Positions 18,021-28,030 of a stretch of DNA of 64,000 nt are shown here, in pieces. The notes under the pieces are model-generated. The model saw only the letters and a list, made by a program, of their open reading frames with translations. It was not told the DNA's origin and did no database searches. Origin of the DNA: Nocardioidaceae bacterium (GTDB lineage: Bacteria; Actinomycetota; Actinomycetes; Propionibacteriales; Nocardioidaceae); contig JAURVT010000050.1 of the NCBI GenBank assembly GCA_030655315.1, positions 1 to 64,000 of the forward strand, read 5' to 3'. Each line of letters starts with the position of its first letter. The stretch's first letter is position 1. A program made the translations under genes and the position numbers.

Positions 18021-18049
18021 TTGACACGGGCCGATGTTAACGCTCACAC
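18021..18049 (+). promoter_or_regulatory. promoter -35 and proximal AraR-like operator of the arabinose operon
   Basis: TTGACA at 18021 is a perfect -35 hexamer. ATGTTAACGCTCACAC at 18034-18049 matches the remembered AraR consensus at 14 of 16 positions and covers the spacer and probable -10 region (CACACT, 18045). A repressor bound here would block polymerase. The rest of the 367-bp interval 17789-18155 holds no gene that I can see. Confidence 0.6.
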
Positions 18050-18155
18050 TCGGCGCACAAGGTGACGCCAGTCACAGCGGATCGTGGGGTTGTCCCGCAC
18101 GGACGCAGCGGTGCCGGCCAGGGTCTCGGCACCCGGTTCAGATGGAGGAACACCA

Positions 18156-19142
18156 GTGTTGAAGAAGATCATCACCCTCGCGGCCAGCGCCGTCGTCGTG
18201 ACCGCACTCTCGGCCTGCGGCGGCGGTGGCGACGGCGGTGCCGACGCGGCCGGCTCCGGCGACGGCGGCGGCGAGCTGACCATGGGCTTCGCCCAGGTCG
18301 GCGCCGAGAGCGGCTGGCGCTCGGCGAACACCAAGTCGATCCAGGAGTCGGCGAAGGCCGCCGGGGTCGAGCTCAAGTTCTCCGACGCGCAGCAGAAGCA
18401 GGAGAACCAGATCAAGGCGATCCGCTCCTACATCCAGCAGAAGGTCGACGTCATCGCGTTCAGCCCCGTCGTCGAGACCGGCTGGGACACCGTCCTTCTC
18501 GAGGCCAAGCGCGCGCAGATCCCGGTGATCCTCACCGACCGCGCGGTCGACTCCGACGACGACTCGCTCTACGAGACGTTCATCGGCTCGGACTTCGTCA
18601 AGGAGGGCGAGAAGGCCGGCGAGTGGCTCGTCGGCGAGGCCGGCTCGGACCCGACCAAGGTCGTCGAGATCCAGGGCACCACCGGCGCCGCCCCCGCGAT
18701 CGACCGCAAGGCCGGCTTCGAGGACGCGATCAAGGGCTCGTCCAACATCGAGGTCGTCGCCTCGCAGACCGGTGACTTCACCCGCTCCGGCGGCAAGCAG
18801 GTCATGGAGGCCTTCCTCAAGTCCAACCCCGACATCGACGTGGTCTACGCCCACAACGACGACATGGGGCTCGGCGCGATCGAGGCCATCGAGGCCGCCG
18901 GCAAGGTGCCCGGCCAGGACATCAAGATCATCACCGTCGACGCGGTCAAGGACGGCATGACGGCGCTGTCCGAGGGCAAGATCAACTTCATCGTGGAGTG
19001 CAACCCGCTCCTCGGCGACCAGCTGATGGACGCCGCGGAGAAGGTCGTCGCCGGTGACGAGCTGCCCAAGCGGATCGAGACCGAGGAGACGACCTTCGAC
19101 CAGGAGCAGGCCACGGCCGCGCTCCCGGACCGTCAGTACTGA
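18156..19142 (+). CDS. sugar ABC transporter substrate-binding lipoprotein
   Basis: A 328-residue lipoprotein that would capture the sugar outside the membrane. The GTG at 18156 follows GGAGG by 7 bases. The lipobox LSAC places the lipidated Cys at residue 21, followed by a Gly/Asp linker. The mature part is a Peripla_BP_4 (ribose/galactofuranose type) protein: ELTMGFAQVGAESGWRSANT, VDVIAFSPVVETGWDTVL, AQIPVILTDRAVDS and IDVVYAHNDDMGLGAIEAIE. It resembles YtfQ, so furanose sugars are likely ligands; L-arabinose is inferred from the downstream araBDA genes. Confidence 0.92.
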   Translation: MLKKIITLAASAVVVTALSACGGGGDGGADAAGSGDGGGELTMGFAQVGAESGWRSANTKSIQESAKAAGVELKFSDAQQKQENQIKAIRSYIQQKVDVIAFSPVVETGWDTVLLEAKRAQIPVILTDRAVDSDDDSLYETFIGSDFVKEGEKAGEWLVGEAGSDPTKVVEIQGTTGAAPAIDRKAGFEDAIKGSSNIEVVASQTGDFTRSGGKQVMEAFLKSNPDIDVVYAHNDDMGLGAIEAIEAAGKVPGQDIKIITVDAVKDGMTALSEGKINFIVECNPLLGDQLMDAAEKVVAGDELPKRIETEETTFDQEQATAALPDRQY

Positions 19143-19170
19143 TCCCCGCGGCACGACCCATGATCAGCGG

Positions 19171-19202
19171 CCCCCGCCACCCGCCGGGTGTGGTGGCGGG
19201 GG
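19171..19202 (+). terminator. intra-operon hairpin (attenuator or stabiliser)
   Basis: CCCCCGCCAC pairs with GTGGCGGGGG around a 12-base loop in the 127-bp gap between the binding-protein and ATPase genes. Such hairpins usually give the binding protein more transcript than the membrane components, by partial termination or by protecting the 3' end. Confidence 0.6.
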
Positions 19203-19269
19203 TCGCTCTCCACCCGCCGACGGGCCCCGGTCCGTCGGCACCGGCTCCATCGCTCCAGCAGAGGCAGAC

Positions 19270-20859
19270 ATGACGCAGACCCAGGCGGACGACCTCCGCC
19301 CCACGACCGCCGAGCCGGTGGTCCTCATGCGCGGCATCTCGATCGAGTTCCCGGGCGTCAAGGCCCTGCAGGACGTCGACCTGACCCTCCGCCCCGGCGA
19401 GGTGCACGCCCTCATGGGCGAGAACGGCGCCGGCAAGTCCACGCTGATCAAGGCGCTCACGGGGGTCTACACCCCCGACGCCGGCACCACCACGCTCAAC
19501 GGCGTGCAGGTCGCGTTCCACGGCCCCGCCGCGGCGCAGTCCGCCGGCATCAGCACCGTGTACCAGGAGGTCAACCTCTGCTCTAACCTCTCGGTCGCGG
19601 AGAACATCCTTCTGGGTCGCGAGCCGCGTCGTCTCGGCGGCATCGACGGCCGCGCGATGCGCGCCCGGTCGGCCGAGGTCCTCGCCCGCATGGGGCTGGA
19701 CGTCGACCCCGCCTCCATCCTCTCCAGCCACCCGATCGCGATCCAGCAGCTCGTCGCGATCGCCCGCGCGGTCGAGATCGACTCCCGCGTCCTGATCCTG
19801 GACGAGCCCACCTCGAGCCTCGACGCCGACGAGGTGGCCGAGCTGTTCCGCGTCATCCGCTCCCTGCGCGACGAGGGCGTCGCCATCGTCTTCGTGTCCC
19901 ACTTCCTCGAGCAGGTCTTCGAGATCTCCGACCGCATGACGGTGCTGCGCAACGGCCGCGTCGTCGGCGAGTACGCGACCGCCGAGCTCACCCGGCTCGA
20001 GCTCGTCTCGGCCATGCTCGGCCGCGAGATGGACCTGCTCGAGGAGATCGAGCGGGCCGTCGCCGAGTCCGCCCCGTCCGACGCGACCGACACCCCGCTG
20101 GTCCGGGTCACCGGGCTCGGACGCACCGGCGCCATCGAGCCGTTCGACCTGACAATCCGCGCCGGCGAGGTGGTCGGCCTGGCCGGCCTGCTCGGTTCGG
20201 GTCGCACCGAGCTGGCCCGCCTCCTGTTCGCCGCCGACCGCGCCGACGCCGGCCACGTCGAGGTGGACGGCAGGCCGCTGCGCCTGCGCGGGCCGCGCTC
20301 GGCGATCGCCGCCGGGATCGCGTTCTGCTCCGAGGACCGCAAGGGCGAGGGCCTGGTCGCCGACCTGTCCATCCGCGACAACCTCGTCCTCGCGATGCAG
20401 GCGGCGCGCGGGTGGGCCCGTCCGATCCCGCGACGCACCAAGGACGAGCTGGTCGAGAAGTACATCGAGGCGCTCGACATCAGGCCGGGCAACCCCGACG
20501 CGCTGATCGGCAACCTCTCGGGCGGCAACCAGCAGAAGGTGCTGCTCGCGCGCTGGCTCGTCACCGAGCCCCGGCTGCTGATCCTCGACGAGCCCACCCG
20601 CGGCATCGACGTCGGCGCCAAGGCCCAGATCCAGAAGCTGGTCGCCGACCTCGCCGCCGGCGGCATGGCCGTCCTCTACATCTCCGCCGAGCTGGAGGAG
20701 GTGGTCCGGCTCAGCGACCGCGTCGTCGTGCTCCGCGACCACCGCAAGATCGCCGAGCTCGACGGCCGCGACGTCAGCGTCTCCGACGTCATGGCGCTGA
20801 TCGCCAGCGGTGACCAGGCCGACCACCGCTCCGGCGGTACCGAGAGGAAGGCGTCATGA
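19270..20859 (+). CDS. sugar ABC transporter ATP-binding protein (two-domain)
   Basis: A 529-residue protein with two ABC domains that powers sugar import. The first half has a perfect Walker A (MGENGAGKSTLIKAL, near residue 52), a weak signature and Walker B RVLILDEPTSSLDADE. The second half has the usual degenerate Walker A (GLLGSGRTELAR), an intact LSGGNQQKVLLARWL signature and LLILDEPTRGIDVG. This asymmetry is normal for the RbsA/XylG/YtfR class. The stop overlaps the first permease start (ATGA). Confidence 0.94.
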   Translation: MTQTQADDLRPTTAEPVVLMRGISIEFPGVKALQDVDLTLRPGEVHALMGENGAGKSTLIKALTGVYTPDAGTTTLNGVQVAFHGPAAAQSAGISTVYQEVNLCSNLSVAENILLGREPRRLGGIDGRAMRARSAEVLARMGLDVDPASILSSHPIAIQQLVAIARAVEIDSRVLILDEPTSSLDADEVAELFRVIRSLRDEGVAIVFVSHFLEQVFEISDRMTVLRNGRVVGEYATAELTRLELVSAMLGREMDLLEEIERAVAESAPSDATDTPLVRVTGLGRTGAIEPFDLTIRAGEVVGLAGLLGSGRTELARLLFAADRADAGHVEVDGRPLRLRGPRSAIAAGIAFCSEDRKGEGLVADLSIRDNLVLAMQAARGWARPIPRRTKDELVEKYIEALDIRPGNPDALIGNLSGGNQQKVLLARWLVTEPRLLILDEPTRGIDVGAKAQIQKLVADLAAGGMAVLYISAELEEVVRLSDRVVVLRDHRKIAELDGRDVSVSDVMALIASGDQADHRSGGTERKAS

Positions 20860-22007
20860 GCACCGCCACCCCCGTGACGTTCGCCGCGCGCGCCCGTCAG
20901 AGCCGCCTGACGTGGCCGCTGCTGGCCCTGGTCGCGCTGCTGCTGGTCAACGTCGTCGTCACCCCCAGCTTCTTCTCGCTGCGGATCCAGGACGGCCACC
21001 TGTACGGCAGCCTGATCGACATCCTCAAGAACGGCGCCCCCACGCTGCTCATCGCGCTCGGCATGACGCTCGTCATCGCCACCCGCGGCATCGACCTCTC
21101 GGTGGGCGCGATCGTGGCCATCTCGGGCGCCGTCACCTGCACCTACATCGCCGGGGCGCCCGACCCCACGAGCGCCAGTGCCGCGATCATCGGCCTCTCG
21201 ATGGCGCTGGGCCTGTGTGTGCTGCTGGGGCTCTGGAACGGCTTCCTCGTCTCGGTGCTCGGCATCCAGCCGATCATCGCCACCCTGGTGCTGATGACCG
21301 CGGGCCGCGGCATCGCGATGCTCGTCACCGACGGCCAGATCATCACCGTCACCAACCCCGCGTACCGGCAGATCGGCGCCGGCTTCCTGGTGCTCCCGAT
21401 CTCGATCCTGATCAGCCTGGCCGTGCTCGCGGCCGTCGCGGTCGTCACCCGGCGCACGGCGCTCGGGATGCTGATCGAGTCGGTCGGCGTCAACCCCGAG
21501 GCCAGCCGCCTCGCGGGCGTCCAGGCCCGCACCATCATCTGGACGGTCTACGTGTTCGCGGCGCTCTGCGCCGGCGTGGCCGGGCTGATGATCAGCTCCA
21601 ACGTCAGCGCGGCGGACGCCAACAACGCCGGTCTGTGGATCGAGATGGACGCGATCCTCGCGGTCGTCATCGGCGGGACCTCGCTGGCCGGTGGTCGCTA
21701 CTCGCTCACGGGCACGCTCGTCGGCGCCCTGATCATCCAGACGCTGACCACCACGGTCTACACCGCGGGCATCGCGCCGGAGATCACGCTCCTGTTCAAG
21801 GCCGTCGTCGTCATCGCGGTCTGCCTGCTGCAGTCGCCGCGGGCCCGGGCCGCCCTCCGCCGGGGCAAGACGCCGCCGCCGGTGGTGCCCGACGCGGGCA
21901 CCCCGTCGGCCGCGCCCGACCTCGGCGTCCTCGCCGACGTCCCCGGCCCCGTCGCCCCCGCGTCGACGTCGTCCTCCCACTCCGCACAGAAGGCGGGCCA
22001 GCGATGA
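20856..22007 (+). CDS. sugar ABC transporter permease (YtfT-like)
   Basis: A 383-residue inner-membrane permease of the ribose-type family. About ten helices are visible, with the conserved GMTLVIATRGIDLSVGAIVA loop (residues about 68-87) and MDAILAVVIGGTSLAGGRYS, the cytoplasmic coupling region. The last 50 residues are a Pro/Ala-rich hydrophilic tail not usual in the family. Start and stop both overlap neighbours by 4 bp, so it is tightly co-translated with the ATPase and the second permease. Confidence 0.93.
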   Translation: MSTATPVTFAARARQSRLTWPLLALVALLLVNVVVTPSFFSLRIQDGHLYGSLIDILKNGAPTLLIALGMTLVIATRGIDLSVGAIVAISGAVTCTYIAGAPDPTSASAAIIGLSMALGLCVLLGLWNGFLVSVLGIQPIIATLVLMTAGRGIAMLVTDGQIITVTNPAYRQIGAGFLVLPISILISLAVLAAVAVVTRRTALGMLIESVGVNPEASRLAGVQARTIIWTVYVFAALCAGVAGLMISSNVSAADANNAGLWIEMDAILAVVIGGTSLAGGRYSLTGTLVGALIIQTLTTTVYTAGIAPEITLLFKAVVVIAVCLLQSPRARAALRRGKTPPPVVPDAGTPSAAPDLGVLADVPGPVAPASTSSSHSAQKAGQR

Positions 22008-23032
22008 AGGCCGCACAGCTCCCCACCCGGCCCGAGGGTGCGGCGCCCGTCGCCACCTCGCGTCCCGCGCGGCGCCGGACGCCGGTCCCCACCCGGTTCC
22101 TGCCGGTGATCGCCACGTTCGTGCTGTTCGTCGCGATGTTCGGCGTCGGGTCGGTGCGCTACGAGGGCTTCGCCTCCGGCCAGGTGGTCGCGAACCTGTT
22201 CATCGACAACGCGTTCCTGATCGTGCTCGCCGTGGGCATGACCTTCGTCATCCTCACCGGCGGCATCGACCTGTCGGTCGGCTCGGTGGTGGCGCTGTCG
22301 ACGATGGTGGCCGCGGCGGGCCTGCAGGCCGGCTGGTCGGCCCCGCTGACGATCCTCGCGGTGCTCGCGATGGGCTCGGGCTTCGGGCTGCTGATGGGCC
22401 TGGTGATCCACTACTTCGAGATCCAGCCGTTCATCGTGACGCTCGCGGGCCTGTTCCTCGCCCGCGGCCTCTGCTACGTCATCAGCGTCGAGTCCATCCC
22501 GATCAAGGACGACACCTTCCGCTCCATCGCCACCGGCGTGATCGAGCTGCCGGGCGGCACCGTCATCACCCCCAGCGTCGTGATCGCGCTCGTGGTGGTC
22601 GCGGTCGCGGCCTACGTCCTGCACCTCACCCGCTTCGGCCGCACCGTCTACGCCGTCGGCGGCAGCGAGTCGTCCGCGCGGCTGATGGGCCTCGCGACCG
22701 CGCGCGCCAAGGTGGGCGTCTACGTCATCAGCGGCTTCTGCTCGGCGCTCGCCGGACTGCTGTTCAGCTTCTACATGCTGTCGGGCTACAGCCTGCACGC
22801 GGTGGGCATGGAGCTGGACGCGATCGCGGCCGTCGTCATCGGCGGGACGCTGCTCTCGGGCGGCGTCGGCCTCGTCGTCGGGTCGTTGCTCGGGGTGCTC
22901 GTCCTGGGCACCATCCAGACGTTCATCTCGTTCGAGGGCACCCTGTCCTCATGGTGGACCAAGATCGCGATCGGGACCCTGCTCCTGATCTTCATCGTGA
23001 TGCAGCGGCTGTTCGTGGGCAGGAAGGCGTGA
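22004..23032 (+). CDS. sugar ABC transporter permease (YjfF-like)
   Basis: A 342-residue permease, partner of the previous gene. Key stretches are VGMTFVILTGGIDLSVGSVV and MELDAIAAVVIGGTLLSGGV, matching YjfF, the second permease of galactofuranose-type transporters. An N-terminal basic segment (SRPARRRTPVPTR) precedes the first helix. Having two permeases with one double ATPase and one binding protein is the YtfQRT-YjfF arrangement, which imports furanose forms of hexoses and pentoses. Its stop overlaps the GTG of the regulator gene. Confidence 0.92.
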   Translation: MKAAQLPTRPEGAAPVATSRPARRRTPVPTRFLPVIATFVLFVAMFGVGSVRYEGFASGQVVANLFIDNAFLIVLAVGMTFVILTGGIDLSVGSVVALSTMVAAAGLQAGWSAPLTILAVLAMGSGFGLLMGLVIHYFEIQPFIVTLAGLFLARGLCYVISVESIPIKDDTFRSIATGVIELPGGTVITPSVVIALVVVAVAAYVLHLTRFGRTVYAVGGSESSARLMGLATARAKVGVYVISGFCSALAGLLFSFYMLSGYSLHAVGMELDAIAAVVIGGTLLSGGVGLVVGSLLGVLVLGTIQTFISFEGTLSSWWTKIAIGTLLLIFIVMQRLFVGRKA

Positions 23033-24075
23033 CCGAGGTGCTCGGAGCGCCCTCGCGCGCCGCGGCGCGGGCGCCGGTGATGGCCGACGTGGCCCGTCTG
23101 GCGGGCGTCTCGCACCAGACCGTGTCGCGGGTCATCAACGACCACCCGCACATCCGGCCGGACACGCGGACCAGGGTCGAGGACGCGATCCGTCAGCTGG
23201 GCTACCGGCCCAACACCGCGGCGCGCACCCTGGTCACCCGACGCTCCGCCACGATCGGGGTCATCGGCAGCTCGAGCGGCCACTGGGGGCCCACCAGCGT
23301 GCACCGCACCGTCGAGGCCGCCGCGGCCGAGGCCGGCTACTTCGCCAGCTCGGTGAGCAGCGGGCTCGGGTTCGAGGCGCTGCGCTCGGCCATCGACCAC
23401 CTGCTGCGCCAGGCCGTCGAGGGCATCGTGATGATCGCCGCGCAGGACGAGGCCCTGCAGGCGGTGCGGGTGCAGGACCCGGGCGTGCCGCTCGTGGTCG
23501 TCGAGGGCGACCTGTCCAAGGCGCGCTGGGCCGTCGGCGTCGACCAGCACGAGGGCTCGCGGATGGCCACCCGGCACCTGCTCGACCTCGGCCACACCGA
23601 GATCGCCCACGTGTGCGGTCCGCTGGACTGGACCGAGGCCCGCGCCCGTCGCGACGGCTGGCGCCAGGCGATGACCGACGCCGGGCTGCGGCCGGCCGAG
23701 CCCGTGCTCGGCGACTGGACCGCGGCCAGCGGGTACGCCGCCGGGCAGGTGCTCGCGGGCCGTCCCGAGGTCACCGGCATCGTCGTCGCCAACGACCAGA
23801 TGGCCGTCGGCGTCATCCGGGCCCTGTCCGAGGCCGGTCGCCGCGTCCCCGAGGACGTCAGCGTCGTCGGCTTCGACGACATCCCCGAGTCGGGGTTCCT
23901 CGTGCCCCCGCTCACCACCGTCCACCAGGACTTCCCCGCGGTCGGGCGACGCGCCATCGAGGTCCTGCACGCGGCCATCGTGTCCGAGGACGAGGACCTC
24001 CCTCGCCTGATCGCCCCCGACCTCGTCGTCCGTCACAGCACCGCCCCACCCCGACGCCCAGGAGCCACCACATGA
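23029..24075 (+). CDS. LacI family repressor of arabinose genes (AraR-like)
   Basis: A 348-residue repressor; the GTG at 23029 overlaps the permease stop. The DNA-binding head is MADVARLAGVSHQTVSRVIN followed by the hinge helix YRPNTAARTLVTRRSATIG. The rest is a periplasmic-binding-protein-like ligand domain (VVVEGDLSKARWAVGVDQHE, VVANDQMAVGVIRALSEAGR, VSVVGFDDIPES). It sits inside the operon it probably controls; actinobacterial AraR of corynebacteria is also LacI-type. Two fitting operators lie upstream of the first gene. Inducer inferred to be L-arabinose or a derivative. Confidence 0.9.
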   Translation: MTEVLGAPSRAAARAPVMADVARLAGVSHQTVSRVINDHPHIRPDTRTRVEDAIRQLGYRPNTAARTLVTRRSATIGVIGSSSGHWGPTSVHRTVEAAAAEAGYFASSVSSGLGFEALRSAIDHLLRQAVEGIVMIAAQDEALQAVRVQDPGVPLVVVEGDLSKARWAVGVDQHEGSRMATRHLLDLGHTEIAHVCGPLDWTEARARRDGWRQAMTDAGLRPAEPVLGDWTAASGYAAGQVLAGRPEVTGIVVANDQMAVGVIRALSEAGRRVPEDVSVVGFDDIPESGFLVPPLTTVHQDFPAVGRRAIEVLHAAIVSEDEDLPRLIAPDLVVRHSTAPPRRPGATT

Positions 24076-25751
24076 CCCGCCCGCAGTACGTCGTCGGCAT
24101 CGACTACGGCACCCTCTCCGGGCGTGCCCTCGTCGTCCGCGTGTCCGACGGCGCCGAGCTCGGCACCGCGGTGCACGAGTACGCGCACGCCGTCGTCACC
24201 GACGTCCTGCCCGTGGGTGGCCGCCGGCTGCCGCCGGAGTGGGCGCTGCAGGTGCCGCAGGACTACCGCGACGTGCTGCGCCATGCGGTGCCGGCCGCGG
24301 TGGCCGACGCGGGCATCGATCCCGCCGACGTGATCGGCGTGGCGACGGACTTCACGGCGTGCACGATGGTGCCGACGCTGGCCGACGGCACCCCGCTGAG
24401 CGAGGACGACCGGTTCGCCGACCGTCCGCACGCCTACGTGAAGCTGTGGCGCCACCACGCGGCGCAGGGCCAGGCCGACCGGATCAACGAGCTCGCCGCC
24501 GCCCGCGGCGAGGCGTGGCTGCCGCGCTACGGCGGGCTGATCTCCTCGGAGTGGGAGCTCGCCAAGGGCCTGCAGCTGCTGGAGGAGGACCCCGAGGTCT
24601 ACGCCGCGACGGAGCACTGGGTCGAGGCGGCCGACTGGATCGTGTGGCAGCTGTGCGGCGGCTACGTGCGCAACGCCTGCTCGGCGGGCTACAAGGGCAT
24701 GCTGCAGGACGGGCAGTACCCGACGACCGACTTCCTGGCCGGGCTGAACCCCGACTTCGCCGGCTTCGTGGACGACAAGGTGGCGCACCCGATCGGCGAG
24801 CTGGGTGGGGTCGCCGGCACGCTCACGGCCGAGGCGGCCGGCTGGACGGGGCTGCCCGAGGGCATCGCGGTCGCGGTCGGCAACGTCGACGCGCACGTCA
24901 CCGCTCCAGCGGCACAGGCCACCGGGCCGGGGCAGCTGGTGGCGATCATGGGCACCTCGACGTGCCACGTGATGAGCGCCGACGTGTTGCGCGAGGTGCC
25001 GGGCATGTGCGGCGTCGTCGACGGCGGCATCGTCGCGGGGTCCTACGGCTACGAGGCCGGTCAGTCCGGGGTGGGCGACATCTTCGGGTGGTTCGTCCGC
25101 ACGGGCGTGCCGGCCGACTACGTCGAGGCCGCCGCGGCGGCGGGCGAGGGGCTGCACGAGCACCTGACGCGGCTCGCGTCCACGCAGGCAGTCGGCGAGC
25201 ACGGCCTCGTCGCGCTGGACTGGCACAGCGGCAACCGGTCGGTCCTGGTGGACCACGAGCTGTCAGGGATGGTGGTCGGGCAGACGCTCGCCACGCGTCC
25301 CGAGGACGTCTACCGGGCGCTGCTCGAGGCCACCGCGTTCGGCACCCGCGTCATCGTCGAGGCGTTCCGCGACAGCGGGGTGCCGGTCGAGGAGTTCATC
25401 GTCGCCGGGGGCCTGGCGAAGAACCACCTGCTGATGCAGGTCTACGCCGACGTCACCCGGCTGCCGCTGTCGGTGGCCGACTCCGAGCAGGGGCCGGCGC
25501 TCGGCTCGGCGATCCACGCCGCCGTCGCGGCCGGGGCCTACCCCGACGTGCCGACGGCGGCCAAGGCGATGGGCAAGGTGCGTCGCGGCGCGTTCGTGCC
25601 CGACGAGGAGTCGGCCGCCGTCTACGACCGGCTGTTCGCCGAGTACGTCGCGCTGCACGACCACTTCGGGCGGCACGGCAACGACGTGATGCGCCGGCTC
25701 AAGGCGCTGCGGCGCGAGGCCGTCGCGTCGCGCGAGGAGGTGTCGGCATGA
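24072..25751 (+). CDS. araB: L-ribulokinase
   Basis: A 559-residue FGGY-family kinase that phosphorylates L-ribulose to L-ribulose-5-phosphate with ATP. The N-terminal phosphate loop [14 protein letters not shown] is the AraB form. [13 protein letters not shown] and the C-terminal [20 protein letters not shown] (adenosine motif) complete the family pattern. Length is close to that of E. coli AraB. Start overlaps the regulator stop (ATGA) and the stop overlaps araD. Confidence 0.96.
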   Translation: MTRPQYVVGIDYGTLSGRALVVRVSDGAELGTAVHEYAHAVVTDVLPVGGRRLPPEWALQVPQDYRDVLRHAVPAAVADAGIDPADVIGVATDFTACTMVPTLADGTPLSEDDRFADRPHAYVKLWRHHAAQGQADRINELAAARGEAWLPRYGGLISSEWELAKGLQLLEEDPEVYAATEHWVEAADWIVWQLCGGYVRNACSAGYKGMLQDGQYPTTDFLAGLNPDFAGFVDDKVAHPIGELGGVAGTLTAEAAGWTGLPEGIAVAVGNVDAHVTAPAAQATGPGQLVAIMGTSTCHVMSADVLREVPGMCGVVDGGIVAGSYGYEAGQSGVGDIFGWFVRTGVPADYVEAAAAAGEGLHEHLTRLASTQAVGEHGLVALDWHSGNRSVLVDHELSGMVVGQTLATRPEDVYRALLEATAFGTRVIVEAFRDSGVPVEEFIVAGGLAKNHLLMQVYADVTRLPLSVADSEQGPALGSAIHAAVAAGAYPDVPTAAKAMGKVRRGAFVPDEESAAVYDRLFAEYVALHDHFGRHGNDVMRRLKALRREAVASREEVSA

Positions 25752-26425
25752 CCGCGGTGATGGACGTGACGCGGACGATCGCCACGCTGCGTCGCGAGGT
25801 CTGCGGCCTGCACGCCGAGCTGACCCGCTACGCGCTCGTGGTGTGGACCGCGGGCAACGTCTCGGCGCGCGTGCCCGGCCGGGACCTGATGGTGATCAAG
25901 CCCAGCGGGGTCTCCTACGACGACCTGACGCCCGAGAACATGGTGGTCTGCGACCTGCACGGTCGCGTCGTCGAGGGCGACCTGTCGCCGTCGTCCGACA
26001 CCGAGGCGCAGGCCTACGTCTACCGCGAGATGCCGCACGTGGGCGGCGTGGTGCACACGCACTCGCCCTACGCGACGGCGTGGGCGTCGCGGGCCGAGCC
26101 GGTCCCGTGCGTGCTGACGATGATGGCCGACGAGTTCGGTGGGGAGGTCCCGGTCGGCCCGTTCGCGCTGATCGGCGACGACTCCATCGGGCGCGGCATC
26201 GTCGAGACGCTGCGCGGGAGCCGGTCGCCCGCGGTGCTGATGCAGAACCACGGCGTCTTCGCCGTCGGCGCCGACGCGCGCAGGGCCGTCAAGGCCGCGG
26301 TGATGTGCGAGGACGTCGCCCGCACCGTGCACCTGGCGCGCCAGCTCGGCGAGCCGCTGGCGATCCCGCAGGCCGAGGTCGACAGCCTCTTCGACCGCTA
26401 CCAGAACGTGTACGGCCAGGGCTGA
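25748..26425 (+). CDS. araD: L-ribulose-5-phosphate 4-epimerase
   Basis: A 225-residue class II aldolase-fold enzyme that makes D-xylulose-5-phosphate. Substrate-binding [21 protein letters not shown] and [10 protein letters not shown] are present, with zinc ligands in [13 protein letters not shown] and the third His in [10 protein letters not shown]. It lacks any extension relative to E. coli AraD. It overlaps araB by ATGA and is followed by a 56-bp gap before araA. Confidence 0.95.
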   Translation: MTAVMDVTRTIATLRREVCGLHAELTRYALVVWTAGNVSARVPGRDLMVIKPSGVSYDDLTPENMVVCDLHGRVVEGDLSPSSDTEAQAYVYREMPHVGGVVHTHSPYATAWASRAEPVPCVLTMMADEFGGEVPVGPFALIGDDSIGRGIVETLRGSRSPAVLMQNHGVFAVGADARRAVKAAVMCEDVARTVHLARQLGEPLAIPQAEVDSLFDRYQNVYGQG

Positions 26426-26481
26426 CGCCCGGTCGTCCCCCCACCACCCACCTCGACACCCATGACACCGAACGGACCCCG

Positions 26482-27996
26482 ATGACAGCGCTCGAAGCAC
26501 CCCAGGACCACGAGGTCTGGTTCCTCACCGGCAGCCAGGGCCTGTACGGCGAGGACACCCTCGCCCAGGTCGCTGACCAGTCGCGCGCGATCGCCGACCA
26601 GCTCGGTGCCTCGCGGGACCTCCAGGCACGCCTGGTCTGGAAGCCGGTGCTCACCGACTCCGCCGCGATCCGGTCGTGCGTGCTCGAGGCCAACGCCGCG
26701 CCGGGCTGCGTGGGGCTCGTGGTGTGGATGCACACGTTCTCGCCCGCCAAGATGTGGATCGCCGGGCTCGACGCGCTGCAGAAGCCGCTGCTGCACCTGC
26801 ACACGCAGGCCGGCGCCGAGCTGCCGTGGTCGACGATCGACATGGACTTCATGAACCTGAACCAGGCCGCCCACGGCGACCGGGAGTTCGGGTACGTCCA
26901 GACCCGCCTCGGCGTCGCGCGCAAGACCGTCGCCGGTCACGTGGGCGACCCGCGGGTCACCGCCCGCGTGGGCGCCTGGGTCCGTGCGGCCACGGGCAAC
27001 CACGAGACGCGGACGCTGCGCCTGGCCCGCTTCGGCGACAACATGCGCGACGTCGCCGTCACCGAGGGCGACAAGGTCGAGGCGCAGCTGCACTTCGGTG
27101 TCTCGGTCAACACCTACGGGGTCAACGACCTCGTCGCGGTGGTCGACGCGGTCGCCGACGACGACGTCGACAAGCTCGTCACCGAGTACACCGACACCTA
27201 CGACGTCCAGGACGTGCTGCTGCCGGGTGCCGAGCGTGCCGAGTCGCTGCGCTACGGCGCGCGGATCGAGCTGGGGCTGCGCCGGTTCCTCACCGAGGGC
27301 GGCTTCGGGGCGTTCACCACGAACTTCCAGGACCTCGGCGGGCTGCGCCAGCTGCCGGGCCTGGCCGTCCAGCGGCTGATGGCCGACGGCTACGGCTTCG
27401 GCGGCGAGGGCGACTGGAAGACGTCGGTGCTGCTGCGCGCCACCAAGGCGATGGCCCAGGGCCTGCCCGGTGGCACCTCGTTCATGGAGGACTACACGTA
27501 CCACCTGGTGCCCGGGCAGGAGAAGATCCTCGGCGCGCACATGCTCGAGGTCTGCCCGTCCATCACCACGTCCAGGCCCACGCTGGAGATCCACCCGCTG
27601 GGCATCGGCGACCGCGAGGACCCCGTCCGGCTGCGCTTCACCGCCGACCCCGGTGAGGCCGTCGTCGTCGGCATCAGCGACCTCGGTGGACGGTTCCGCC
27701 TGACCGCCAACGAGATCGACGTCGTCGAGCCCGACGAGGCCCTGCCGCGGCTGCCCGTCGCGTGCGCGGTCTGGGAGCCCCGTCCGTCGCTGTCGACGTC
27801 TGCCGAGTCGTGGCTGATGGCCGGCGGCCCGCACCACACCGTCCTGTCGACGCAGGTGGGCACCGAGGAGCTCGACGACCTCGCCGAGATGACCCGGACC
27901 GAGCTCGTCGTCATCGACGCCGACACGACCACCCGCGAGCTCCGCCGCGAGCTGCGCTGGAACGCCGCCTACCACCGCCTGGCCGCCCGGCTCTGA
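26482..27996 (+). CDS. araA: L-arabinose isomerase
   Basis: A 504-residue enzyme converting L-arabinose to L-ribulose, the first catabolic step, which uses Mn2+ at an active site of Glu and His residues. Recognisable blocks are [16 protein letters not shown] at the N-terminus, [55 protein letters not shown] and [13 protein letters not shown]. Length and order match AraA throughout. Last gene of the operon, closed by a strong hairpin at 28000. Confidence 0.97.
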   Translation: MTALEAPQDHEVWFLTGSQGLYGEDTLAQVADQSRAIADQLGASRDLQARLVWKPVLTDSAAIRSCVLEANAAPGCVGLVVWMHTFSPAKMWIAGLDALQKPLLHLHTQAGAELPWSTIDMDFMNLNQAAHGDREFGYVQTRLGVARKTVAGHVGDPRVTARVGAWVRAATGNHETRTLRLARFGDNMRDVAVTEGDKVEAQLHFGVSVNTYGVNDLVAVVDAVADDDVDKLVTEYTDTYDVQDVLLPGAERAESLRYGARIELGLRRFLTEGGFGAFTTNFQDLGGLRQLPGLAVQRLMADGYGFGGEGDWKTSVLLRATKAMAQGLPGGTSFMEDYTYHLVPGQEKILGAHMLEVCPSITTSRPTLEIHPLGIGDREDPVRLRFTADPGEAVVVGISDLGGRFRLTANEIDVVEPDEALPRLPVACAVWEPRPSLSTSAESWLMAGGPHHTVLSTQVGTEELDDLAEMTRTELVVIDADTTTRELRRELRWNAAYHRLAARL

Positions 27997-27999
27997 CCC

Positions 28000-28027
28000 C
28001 CCGCGCTCCCCGGGTGGGGAGCGCGGG
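28000..28027. terminator. terminator of the arabinose operon
   Basis: CCCGCGCTCCCC pairs perfectly with GGGGAGCGCGGG around a GGGT loop, 3 bp after the araA stop and 3 bp before the stop of the convergent reductase gene. It can end both transcripts. Confidence 0.85.
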
Positions 28028-28030
28028 CGG

